DNA from: Colimorpha sp045639845 | Lineage (GTDB): Bacteria > Bacteroidota > Bacteroidia > Bacteroidales > P3 | NCBI GenBank assembly: GCA_045639845.1 | Contig: JAZUDW010000105.1 | Span: 1 to 20,936, forward strand | DNA: 20,936 nt | Direction: 5' to 3' | Shown: in pieces, positions 1-8,787 of the stretch | How the letters are laid out: each line of letters starts with the position of its first letter | Numbering within the stretch: position 1 is the stretch's first letter | The notes under the pieces: generated by a model | Told to the model about the DNA's origin: nothing | The model's input: only the letters and a program-made list of their open reading frames with translations | Databases searched by the model: none | Made by a program: the position numbers and the translations under genes

Positions 1-75
1 ACTTACCGAAGTGGAGCTAACTGCTACACTTACCGAAGTGGAGCTAACTGCTACACTTACCGAAGTGGAGCTAAC
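1..75 (+). repeat. 27-bp tandem repeat array, cut by the window edge
   Basis: Two complete 27-bp units (1-27 and 28-54) and 21 bases of a third unit (55-75) are identical. Each unit reads ACTTACCGAAGTGGAGCTAA then CTGCTAC. The array probably continues left of the window. Because 27 is a multiple of three, one frame stays open, encodes repeated VELTATLTE, and runs without a stop into the HD-domain gene at 110. The same unit recurs near 8485-8625 (inverted) and 10266-10353, each time in an intergenic gap, so it is a dispersed repeat and probably not coding. Confidence 0.9.
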
Positions 76-109
76 AGATAAACAACCAAACAGCAAAAAC
101 CTCACCATC

Positions 110-733
110 ATGAACAACCACAAAGAAGAATTTCTCCAGCTCCTCCGTTCCACCAACCGCGACGGAATCGACTATGTTATCGAAGCCCTCGAAGACCTGG
201 GCTTCTTCAAAGCCCCAGCCTCCACCCGCTTCCACCTCAACGAAGAGGGCGGGCTCCTCGAGCATTCGCTCAACGTGTGCCACGTAGCCCAGCGGCTCCG
301 CACCCAGATGCTGCAGATGGACCCCACGCTGGAGGCCGACCTGCCCGAAGACAGCGTTATCATCGCCAGCCTGCTCCACGACGTCTGCAAAGCCGACATC
401 TACCGCCCCACCGTCAAGCGGCAGAAGACAGCCTTCGGCAACTGGGAGGACGTGCCCGACTACGACGTAGATTATTCCAACTTCCCCCTAGGCCATGGCG
501 AGAAATCCGTCATCGTGCTGCTCCTCAACGGTCTCGACCTCACCGACCACGAGATCCTAGCCATACGCTGGCACATGTCGGCCTGGGACCTCCCCTTCCA
601 GAGCAACGACATCAAGAGCAACTACAACGTGGCCAAAGACCGCTGTCCGCTCATAGCCCTCATCCAGGCAGCCGACGGTCTGGCCTCCAACATCATCGAA
701 CGCACCATCCGCAAAGACCTCTATTCCATATAA
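110..733 (+). CDS. HD-domain phosphohydrolase family protein
   Basis: A 207-residue cytoplasmic protein with the HD superfamily metal-binding pattern: H52 in GGLLEHS, H90-D91 in SLLHDVCK, H129 in LGHGEKS, H155 in IRWHMSAWD, and D189 in IQAADGLAS. HD proteins usually hydrolyse phosphoester bonds in nucleotides or nucleic acids, but the substrate cannot be read from the sequence. The frame is open upstream to a GTG at 11 through the 27-bp repeat. The ATG at 110 was chosen because conserved-looking sequence starts there (MNNHKEEF) and the upstream peptide is pure repeat. A GC-rich hairpin directly follows the stop. Whole-gene identification is firm at superfamily level only. Confidence 0.85.
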   Translation: MNNHKEEFLQLLRSTNRDGIDYVIEALEDLGFFKAPASTRFHLNEEGGLLEHSLNVCHVAQRLRTQMLQMDPTLEADLPEDSVIIASLLHDVCKADIYRPTVKRQKTAFGNWEDVPDYDVDYSNFPLGHGEKSVIVLLLNGLDLTDHEILAIRWHMSAWDLPFQSNDIKSNYNVAKDRCPLIALIQAADGLASNIIERTIRKDLYSI

Positions 734-735
734 AT

Positions 736-764
736 CCCCCCGTTCACCGCACGGGGGTAAAAAT
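736..764 (+). terminator. Probable intrinsic terminator after the HD gene
   Basis: Three bases after the TAA stop, CCCCCGT (737-743) pairs with ACGGGGG (751-757) around a 7-base loop. The bases after it (TAAAAATCA) are not a clean T-run, so termination efficiency is uncertain. Confidence 0.5.
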
Positions 765-1372
765 CATCTGTGCACCTACTTGTTCCCCGCTCCTCGAAAC
801 AAGAAAACACCCAGCAGCCTACGCACCCCACGCTGGGACAGACACACTCTCAATCGCCCATTCATAGATATAACATCTTTAGGTGATACCCCCATGCCAG
901 ACTCTTCTATCGACCCATACCTATCCTTATGGAGACTTCACCCACACACACTCCATACCGACCCCCAAAAAACAAGAGAAGTGTTCTTCAAAATACATCG
1001 AAGCACACTTCTCTAATCATATTTGCCGACCAGACCACCATAGGCAAATCAATACCTTACACAAACATTATTATTCTATAAAACACCATGGGGTTTTACC
1101 CCCGAATACCCCGAGGTATATTCAAAAACGCCCCATCTTTTTGGCCCTAAACAAATATTTTTGCCATCTTTGCACAACGGTGTTGCACTTCAATGTTGAA
1201 TCTATGCACAAATATACTTACTTTTCGAAACAATAAAAAGTATTGATATTACGTTTACAAACAGAGTGTCAACGAGCATGCTTTTGAGACAAGAGTGCTA
1301 ATAAAATGGCACAAATTAAGATTGTAAGAAAAAACAAGTAATTAAACCAAGAAATCACAAAATACTGAGACC
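765..1372. other. Intergenic stretch without a recognisable gene
   Basis: About 600 bases separate the HD gene from the HNH gene. Two frames stay open (from 780 and from 883), but their products are His/Thr/Pro-rich with no domain or plausible start signal, and they overlap each other. A small hairpin, GGGGTTTTACCCCC, lies at 1090-1103. Base composition shifts from C-rich to A/T-rich across this stretch, marking entry into the A/T-rich segment carrying the HNH gene. A lysine-rich 11-codon frame (MAQIKIVRKNK) at 1306-1341 sits just upstream of the HNH gene; it may be chance. Confidence 0.5.
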
Positions 1373-2158
1373 ATGACCAAAGAAGAATATCATCAGCTTC
1401 TACAATCTGATTATTGGAAGGGATACTCCTATGCAATTATAAAGGAGAGAAACTTTACATGCGCAGATTGTGGACGTCAATTTCCCGGAAAGCGGAATAA
1501 ACTGAACGTTCATCACCTACACTATCGCGAAGCCGACCCGTGGTCGTACAACCCAGACGAACTAATTGTTCTATGCAGAGAATGTCATGCACGAAGACAC
1601 GGAGTTGAACAATTGCCAACCGACAACCATTCTCTCACAAAGTCGCTATCTAACCTAAATTCCGAAAGAAATGTTATCTCCCATACATATCCTGCTGAAC
1701 ATAGTAACAGGCAAAAGAAGAAGACGAAGTTAAAACTAAATCTTATCGTCCTTTGTCTGATAGGCATCCTATTGGGAACAGCTGCCATAATCGAGCGTTT
1801 CAACGTCACAAACAAAGAGACAATGGAACAAACCAAGGATATCAGAAAAATAGAAAAAAACGAGAAGAAATCGAATAAAAAAACAAACATAATCAAGCCT
1901 GAAAACATTGAAGATAGCACTCAGACAACAACAGACGAAACACTTTCTGAATATACAATAACAGACGAAACTGATACTGTAGTAAATAAGGATGCCAATG
2001 ATAACAATCCAGAAATCAATGAAGAAACAAAGACCGAAAGTAAGAATTTGAGTCTCAAAGAGAAAATAGCACAAAAAATAATGAATAACAAGGTCGAAAA
2101 GAAAGACGGGTTAACCTTCGAGTCAAAAAGAATAGAGGAAATTAAGATTAATCACTAA
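1373..2158 (+). CDS. Membrane-anchored HNH endonuclease-like protein
   Basis: A 261-residue protein. Residues 1-80 form an HNH module: paired cysteines C30/C33 and C68/C71 suit a structural zinc, with H47-H48 and H50 in NVHHLHY, N60, and H76. HNH folds usually cut or nick DNA. Residues 121-140 are a hydrophobic segment (LNLIVLCLIGILLG), flanked on its N side by a KKKTKLK patch that would hold it inside the membrane, so the nuclease would face the cytoplasm. Residues 141-261 are a Lys/Glu/Thr-rich low-complexity tail without a known domain. Base composition is far more A/T-rich than the HD and ccsA-like genes, which suggests acquisition. It is not a recognisable homing-intron, phage-terminase or restriction partner, and the role is unknown. 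Confidence 0.75.
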   Translation: MTKEEYHQLLQSDYWKGYSYAIIKERNFTCADCGRQFPGKRNKLNVHHLHYREADPWSYNPDELIVLCRECHARRHGVEQLPTDNHSLTKSLSNLNSERNVISHTYPAEHSNRQKKKTKLKLNLIVLCLIGILLGTAAIIERFNVTNKETMEQTKDIRKIEKNEKKSNKKTNIIKPENIEDSTQTTTDETLSEYTITDETDTVVNKDANDNNPEINEETKTESKNLSLKEKIAQKIMNNKVEKKDGLTFESKRIEEIKINH

Positions 2159-2283
2159 CGGAAAAGGTCCCCCCAACATAGGACTGCCAACTTATCCAAT
2201 CCTAATCAAACCGATAACATACTAAAGGACTAACTTCATATGCAGGAGGCCACACCAATCACAAACTCATTTGGATAGTATAA

Positions 2284-2637
2284 TACAATTTCAAGAATGA
2301 GAGCAAAGAGGCACAAATGGTTGTTGAAGTTCGTACAGGTCTATTCTACGACCAATAAAGAAAGGAATTGATGGAATGCATATTGGCCAACGATATTTCA
2401 TTGATAGTGACATAGCAAAATACAATATGAAAAAATCAGATTTTCGCCAATTAGTAACACCTGCCAATCGTTATGAGCAACAACTGATAGAGGATTACAA
2501 AAAGCCAACTTGCATCAATGAGGGTTAAACGACTAACAGAAACCTATTTTCTCTACTATTCAACCGATGGAAAACTGGAAATAATAGAAGAGTGGAACGA
2601 TACAGGCAATAGTGTTTGTACTGTAATAGAATACTGA
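2284..2637 (+). pseudogene. Remnant of a small frameshifted gene, product unknown
   Basis: Short frames end to end carry protein-like sequence in the same direction as the neighbours. Frame A, 2284-2358, includes MVVEVRTGLFYDQ. Frame B, open from 2328 with an ATG at 2376, runs to TAA 2526-2528 and includes IGQRYFIDSDIAKY. Frame C, from about 2518 to TGA 2635-2637, includes KRLTETYFLYYSTDGKLEII and EEWNDTGN. Removing one G from the GGG run at 2521-2523 would join B and C into about 87 residues (CINEVKRLTETYF across the join). I therefore read it as a gene broken by at least one indel. No family was recognised. Its stop abuts the ccsA-like fragment. Confidence 0.45.
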
Positions 2638-2676
2638 CACCTAATATACCAGTCGGGCTATACTTCCGACGGCAAC

Positions 2677-4296
2677 GTGACGCTTACGGTGACTCACGAC
2701 CCCTGGGGCACGGGAATGAATTACTGCGGCTATCTATTATTGCTTATCAGCATGTCGGCATTTTTCTTCGACTCCCACAGCCGTTTCCGTCAGCTGCTGA
2801 GGGGCGCTGCGGCTCTGCTGCCGTTGTTGCTTTCGGTGAATGCAACGGCGGGGCCCAGAACTCTTCCCTCCGAGACTGCCAGCCATCTGGGCCGGCTATG
2901 TGTGTATTATCAGGGCAGGGTGTGCCCCGTTTCTACGCTGGCCAAAGATTTTACAACAAAACTATACGGAGCTCCTTCGTACAAGGGTCTGTCGAGCGAG
3001 CAGGTGCTATCTGGCTGGATATTCTACTACTCCGACTGGAGCCAGGAACCTATCTTCAAGATAAAGGGCAGAGATGTACGCACACTAATGCATTCGGACG
3101 AAAAATATGTATCTCTAAACCAATTCTTTGACAATAACAGCCAATATATTCTCCGAATGCTCGACACTTTGTCGCTTTCGGACAAACGATATGCCCATAT
3201 GATGGCTGCCAACGAGAAATATCAACTCATTACCATGCTTTACGGTGGGCAGATGCTGAAGATATTCCCTCTTTGCGATAGTGCCGGCGCTGTGGCTTGG
3301 TACTCACAAAGCGACAAGCTGCCGCTGAATATTGCCGACGACGAATACCTTTTTATTCGCAAGAGTCTGAGCTATGCTCAGGAGCTGGTGGCACTGGGTG
3401 ATGTTGCAGCATTGGACACACTTATCGAAAAAACAATCCTTTATCAGCAGCAGAGGGGAGCTTCTACCCTACCCTCGCCCATGAGACTTAAGGCCGAACA
3501 GATATACAACAGTGTGGTTCCCCGACGGATGGTCTCTATACTGTGTATTCTGATCGGGCTGTCGCTATTCGTTGCTCTACTTGTATCCGACTACAAGCCC
3601 TCCCTACGCCAAGCTTCGATCATCATTCTCGGCATAGAGGGAATTTATCTCTCTCTGCTGTTTGTTTTGCGATGGTTCGTGGCCGGCCATGCTCCACTAA
3701 GCAACGGGTATGAGACCATGCTTTTCCTATCTATGGTGGTGGCACTCTTAGGCCTATTGTTCAGCCAACGGCTGAAAGAGGCCCCCAGCGTGGGCCTTCT
3801 GCTGACAGGGGTGTTTATGATGGTGGCTATGATGGGCGGCTCCAGCCCTATGATTACTCACCTGATGCCTGTGCTTCAATCGCCCTTGCTTTGTATCCAC
3901 GTAGCTGTAATCATGTTGGCCTACGCTCTATTGGCTATGATAGCTATACTTTCGGCAACAGCACTGATAGCACCACTCAACATTCAGCATTCGTTGCACT
4001 TGCAACGGGTATGCCAGATAGTACTCTACCCTGCTGTATTCCTTCTGACAATAGGAATATTCATAGGTGCGGTATGGGCCAACGTTTCGTGGGGCACCTA
4101 CTGGTCGTGGGACCCCAAAGAGGTATGGGCATTGATCACTTTGATGGTATATGCAGTGCTGCTGCATGGCAGAAGCATAGGGAGGGTGCAAAATCCTCGT
4201 TTTTTCTTCACCTACTGCTTGGTAGCTTTTCTGTGTGTGATAATCACCTATTTCGGTGTTAACTTCTTCCTGGGGGGTGTGCACTCCTATGCATGA
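2677..4296 (+). CDS. 5'-truncated cytochrome c biogenesis (ResB-CcsA type) protein
   Basis: The CcsA half is intact. It has several membrane helices (roughly residues 285-535), an RWFVAGHAPLSNGYE segment typical of Bacteroidetes CcsA, and the haem-handling tryptophan motif WGTYWSWDPKEVW from residue 472. Such proteins carry haem across the inner membrane and ligate it to apocytochrome c with a ResB/Ccs1 partner, which in Bacteroidetes is often fused at the N end. Here only the tail of that ResB part remains: in-frame codons back to 2638 read YQSGYTSDGN, then TLTVTHDPWG, before hitting the TGA of the upstream remnant. There is no ATG; the GTG at 2677 is merely the first possible start. The 1.6-kb frame is otherwise unbroken, so the truncation may be recent or the CcsA part may still be made. 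Confidence 0.75.
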   Translation: MTLTVTHDPWGTGMNYCGYLLLLISMSAFFFDSHSRFRQLLRGAAALLPLLLSVNATAGPRTLPSETASHLGRLCVYYQGRVCPVSTLAKDFTTKLYGAPSYKGLSSEQVLSGWIFYYSDWSQEPIFKIKGRDVRTLMHSDEKYVSLNQFFDNNSQYILRMLDTLSLSDKRYAHMMAANEKYQLITMLYGGQMLKIFPLCDSAGAVAWYSQSDKLPLNIADDEYLFIRKSLSYAQELVALGDVAALDTLIEKTILYQQQRGASTLPSPMRLKAEQIYNSVVPRRMVSILCILIGLSLFVALLVSDYKPSLRQASIIILGIEGIYLSLLFVLRWFVAGHAPLSNGYETMLFLSMVVALLGLLFSQRLKEAPSVGLLLTGVFMMVAMMGGSSPMITHLMPVLQSPLLCIHVAVIMLAYALLAMIAILSATALIAPLNIQHSLHLQRVCQIVLYPAVFLLTIGIFIGAVWANVSWGTYWSWDPKEVWALITLMVYAVLLHGRSIGRVQNPRFFFTYCLVAFLCVIITYFGVNFFLGGVHSYA

Positions 4297-4346
4297 TAAA
4301 AGAAAAAGTCTCCTTGGCCACAAAGACGTGATGGCCATAGGAGACT
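4297..4346 (-). terminator. Strong intrinsic terminator between convergent genes
   Basis: AGTCTCCTTGGCCA (4307-4320) pairs with TGGCCATAGGAGACT (4332-4346), a stem of 14 pairs with a single bulged base. Read on the - strand, the stem is followed by TTTTTCTTTT (4305-4297), so it fits as the terminator of the metallopeptidase gene ending at 4387. It lies directly after the + strand ccsA-like stop and may also slow that transcript, but lacks a T-tract on that side. Confidence 0.85.
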
Positions 4347-4386
4347 ATGATGTGTTCATTTCTACAGAGAATGGTGTGATCGATGC

Positions 4387-6429
<2,043 letters not shown>

Positions 6430-6458
6430 GTTATACATTATTTTTGTTTATGTTTTAA

Positions 6459-6578
6459 TAAAGTGATGAATGAGGCTCCCTTGGGTCGCTGTTTATTGAG
6501 CTGTTGATTTGTTTATTTGTTGATTTGATTAAAGTGATGAATGAGGCTCCCTTGGGTCGCTGTTTATTGAGCTGTTGA
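6459..6578. repeat. Direct duplication, 71-bp period, of the composite dispersed repeat
   Basis: The stretches 6459-6507 and 6530-6578 are identical over 49 bases (TAAAGTGATGAATGAGGCTC... TTGAGCTGTTGA). The core AAGTGATNNNTGAGGCT with a following CGCTGTTT or similar recurs at 8428, 8645, 10201 and 18421, always between genes. A degenerate relative of the 27-bp unit (CGACCGAAGGGGTGCTAACT) follows at 6612-6631. Together these fill the whole 328-bp gap between the metallopeptidase and C10 protease genes. No promoter for the metallopeptidase could be picked out. Confidence 0.85.
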
Positions 6579-6757
6579 ATTGTTGATTTGATTGTTGCAA
6601 ACCTCAACTCGACCGAAGGGGTGCTAACTGCGATAGGCGAAGGGGAGCTTACTAATCACCCGAAGGTTGATCTGATTGTTGTGTAATACCAAAGATGGCA
6701 CCTTCGGGGATGAAGATGCCACCTTAAGGGAAATTATGGTTTCTGCTGCAGTAGCGA

Positions 6758-8254
6758 CTACTGGACCATGAATTTGCGGGCTAAGCCATTGAGACGAACC
6801 ACATAGAGGCCGTGGGCGTAGGAACGTACGTCGATCACAGCCTGCTGCTGGCCAGCATATACGGTGCGGCTTTCTACAAGGCGGCCGTCGATGGTGAAGA
6901 CCTCGAGGGTAGCGTTGTTGCCATCGTTGATGGAGAAAGGCACGGTGATTTGCTGAGATGCGGGGTTGGGATAGATAGCGCTGAGCTCAACAGCGGGGCT
7001 CTCTACCTCGGGGATAGACACTTCGCGGGCAGCGAGGGTGTCGGCAGGAGGCTGGAGGCCGAAGAGGGCACCGTGGCCAGAAGAGAAGTTGTAGCCGGCG
7101 GTGGTGAGCTGAGAGGTGATGAGGTTGAACCAACCGTTGCCGGAGCCAGACCAGCCCCAGTTGAACCATACTCGCTTGTTGCTGGTGTTGAAACGCTCGG
7201 CTACGAAAGCGTGGCCTGCGTGAACACCGGAGCTGGAGCGGTCGTTGCCGTCGTAGCATACGGGACGTTTGTTGCGGAGCTCGTTGCCGATGCTGTCAAC
7301 CCAGAGGGTATCAAGATAGTTGGGGATACCGGAGTTGTTGTAGAAATGATCGCTACGCTGCTCGTATTTGAGGCCCTGTGAGGGGTATTTGAAGTACATG
7401 CGGAAGGCACGCTCGAGCCACTGAGAGGTGTAGGCTCCACTGCCATCGGGATAGTACATCATGCGCACGGATACACCGCAATGGTAGTTGAGGGTGGCGA
7501 TGGCATTGACCTGAGTCTGGTTGATGTTGCCACGGATGGTGTCGGGCATGTTGTCGTAGTCGTAGCGGGTCTCGCCGAAGTTGGCAGAGAGGTCTTGGTT
7601 GCCGTTCTCCCAATAGTAGGTGAGGCTACCTTTGCCCACCACGGGGTAACGCCAGTATTTGATCACCTGTGCCATCATGGTAGCCACGCAACCAGTGGGG
7701 CAACGCTGACCATTGAGGGTGGGACACATGGCATTGTAGGGATAGTCCTGATCCCAGAGGGACTTGAGGGTGGTATAAACAGCCTTGGGGTTGTCCTGAT
7801 AGGAAGGGAGGGTCTGGTTATAGAGGTCGGACCAGGCAGACTTATACACCTCGAAAGCGGGAGCTTTGAAGTTCTGTGCGGCCACGATGGTCTGCACATG
7901 GCCGTTGATGAAGTTCATCATGTTGTCGGGAAGGTTCTGAGGGTCGAGGGTACCTTCGGTAGAATAACCGATAACGGGATCCATGCATTCGGAACCAGAG
8001 AAGATGATGAAGCCACCATTGTTGGTGTTGAAGAAATAAAGTGCGGGAATGTCCTGAGCCACGTTCTTTATCTCATAAACAAGGGAAAGATCGTCGGCAG
8101 AAAGACTTTTTTGACCAGACTGAACGCTCATATAATAAGCTGCGAGACGTTGTGCAGTCTTAAGGTCCACATTCTGGGCAAACAGCTTATTTACACCAAT
8201 CTGCAGAGTGCACATCAGCATAAGGCCGGCCAAAAGGATGCTTTTCTTTTTCAT
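6758..8254 (-). CDS. C10-family (streptopain/interpain-like) cysteine protease with T9SS sorting domain
   Basis: The 498-residue product starts MKKKSILLAGLMLMCTLQIG, a Sec signal ending near LFA. An N-terminal prosegment (about 25-140) resembles the inhibitory propeptide of this family. The catalytic Cys189 lies in CPTGCVATMMAQ, His348 in HAGHAFVAE, and WFNWGWSGSGNGWF completes the C10 pattern. Residues from about 422 form a type A T9SS C-terminal domain (IYPNPASQQITV ... GLYVVRL), so the protein should be exported across the outer membrane and attached or released there. Relatives include interpain A and PrtT-type proteases. An in-frame ATG at 8323 would add 23 residues before the signal; 8254 is preferred, and the promoter-like box at 8291-8299 lies between the two. 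Confidence 0.93.
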   Translation of the reverse strand: MKKKSILLAGLMLMCTLQIGVNKLFAQNVDLKTAQRLAAYYMSVQSGQKSLSADDLSLVYEIKNVAQDIPALYFFNTNNGGFIIFSGSECMDPVIGYSTEGTLDPQNLPDNMMNFINGHVQTIVAAQNFKAPAFEVYKSAWSDLYNQTLPSYQDNPKAVYTTLKSLWDQDYPYNAMCPTLNGQRCPTGCVATMMAQVIKYWRYPVVGKGSLTYYWENGNQDLSANFGETRYDYDNMPDTIRGNINQTQVNAIATLNYHCGVSVRMMYYPDGSGAYTSQWLERAFRMYFKYPSQGLKYEQRSDHFYNNSGIPNYLDTLWVDSIGNELRNKRPVCYDGNDRSSSGVHAGHAFVAERFNTSNKRVWFNWGWSGSGNGWFNLITSQLTTAGYNFSSGHGALFGLQPPADTLAAREVSIPEVESPAVELSAIYPNPASQQITVPFSINDGNNATLEVFTIDGRLVESRTVYAGQQQAVIDVRSYAHGLYVVRLNGLARKFMVQ

Positions 8255-8290
8255 TGTTTTGATAAGTTTATTATATTCTTTTAAAAATGC

Positions 8291-8327
8291 AAAGATACAC
8301 TTTTTTTCGTTATCGGTAATCAAAAAG
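8291..8327 (-). promoter_or_regulatory. Bacteroidetes-type promoter of the C10 protease gene
   Basis: On the - strand TATCTTTGC (8299-8291) matches the TAnnTTTG -7 consensus. A TTTTG (8327-8323) lies upstream, 23 bases away, slightly longer than the usual 19-21. The transcript would start about 30 bases before the ATG at 8254, supporting that start over the upstream one. Confidence 0.65.
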
Positions 8328-8423
8328 TGGATTATTGTGACTTTTTAATACTCTCCGAGTGATTTGTGAACGGTAAGGGATTAGCGATAGGCGGTGCTGT
8401 GGCTGTTTAGTTGCTTATTTGTT

Positions 8424-8625
8424 TTCTTTAAGTGATCAGTGAGGCTATCGCTATTGATTTAGCTGTTGAATTGTTGATTTGTTAGCTCCACTGAGGTAAG
8501 TGTAGCAGTTTGCTCCACTGAGGTAAGTGTAGCAGTTTGCTCCACTTCGGTCGCTGACCTAACGGTTAGCTCCACTTCGGTAAGTGTAGCAGTTTGCTCC
8601 ACTTCGGTCGCTGACCTAACGGTTG
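8424..8625 (-). repeat. Composite repeat followed by a 27/30-bp unit array
   Basis: A copy of the composite repeat (AAGTGATCAGTGAGGCTATC, from 8429) leads into five tandem units: 8485-8511, 8512-8538, 8539-8568, 8569-8595 and 8596-8625. Three are the 27-bp unit of position 1 in inverted orientation, two of a GCTCCACTGAGG form and one of a GCTCCACTTCGG form. Two are a 30-bp variant with CGGTCGCTGACCTAACGGTT. Unit lengths are all multiples of three, so the - strand frame stays open. A further composite-repeat copy (GAGTGATCAGTGATGAGTGA) is at 8644-8663. The array occupies the serS-to-C10 gap downstream of the serS terminator. Confidence 0.9.
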
Positions 8626-8720
8626 ATTCGTTGATTTGATATTTTGAGTGATCAGTGATGAGTGAGGCTCCCTCAACACTGATCACTATACCATCACGGA
8701 TCACCTTTGCTGTCGGGTAA

Positions 8721-8764
8721 CAAAAAAGAAATCGCCTCACGGCGATGTAAAGTCGTGAGGCGAT
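8721..8764 (-). terminator. serS: Intrinsic terminator of serS
   Basis: ATCGCCTCACG (8731-8741) and CGTGAGGCGAT (8754-8764) form a perfect 11-bp stem. On the - strand it is followed by TTCTTTTTTG (8730-8721). It begins 23 bases after the serS stop. Confidence 0.9.
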
Positions 8765-8787
8765 GTGATATTAAAGCGAGGGTTCGA

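Noticed and set aside
883..1236. 117-codon open frame in the HD-HNH gap
   Set aside because: His/Pro/Thr-rich translation of A/C-rich DNA, overlapped by another similar frame, no domain and no convincing start.
6690..6730. Possible terminator after the C10 protease gene (GGTGGCATC / GGTGCCATC)
   Set aside because: Arms pair imperfectly and no clear T-run follows on the - strand.
8485..8625. 27/30-bp array as a CRISPR array
   Set aside because: Units are contiguous without unique spacers.
8459..8740. 93-codon frame across the 27/30-bp array
   Set aside because: Open only because unit lengths are multiples of three; the product is the repeat itself and it overlaps the serS terminator.
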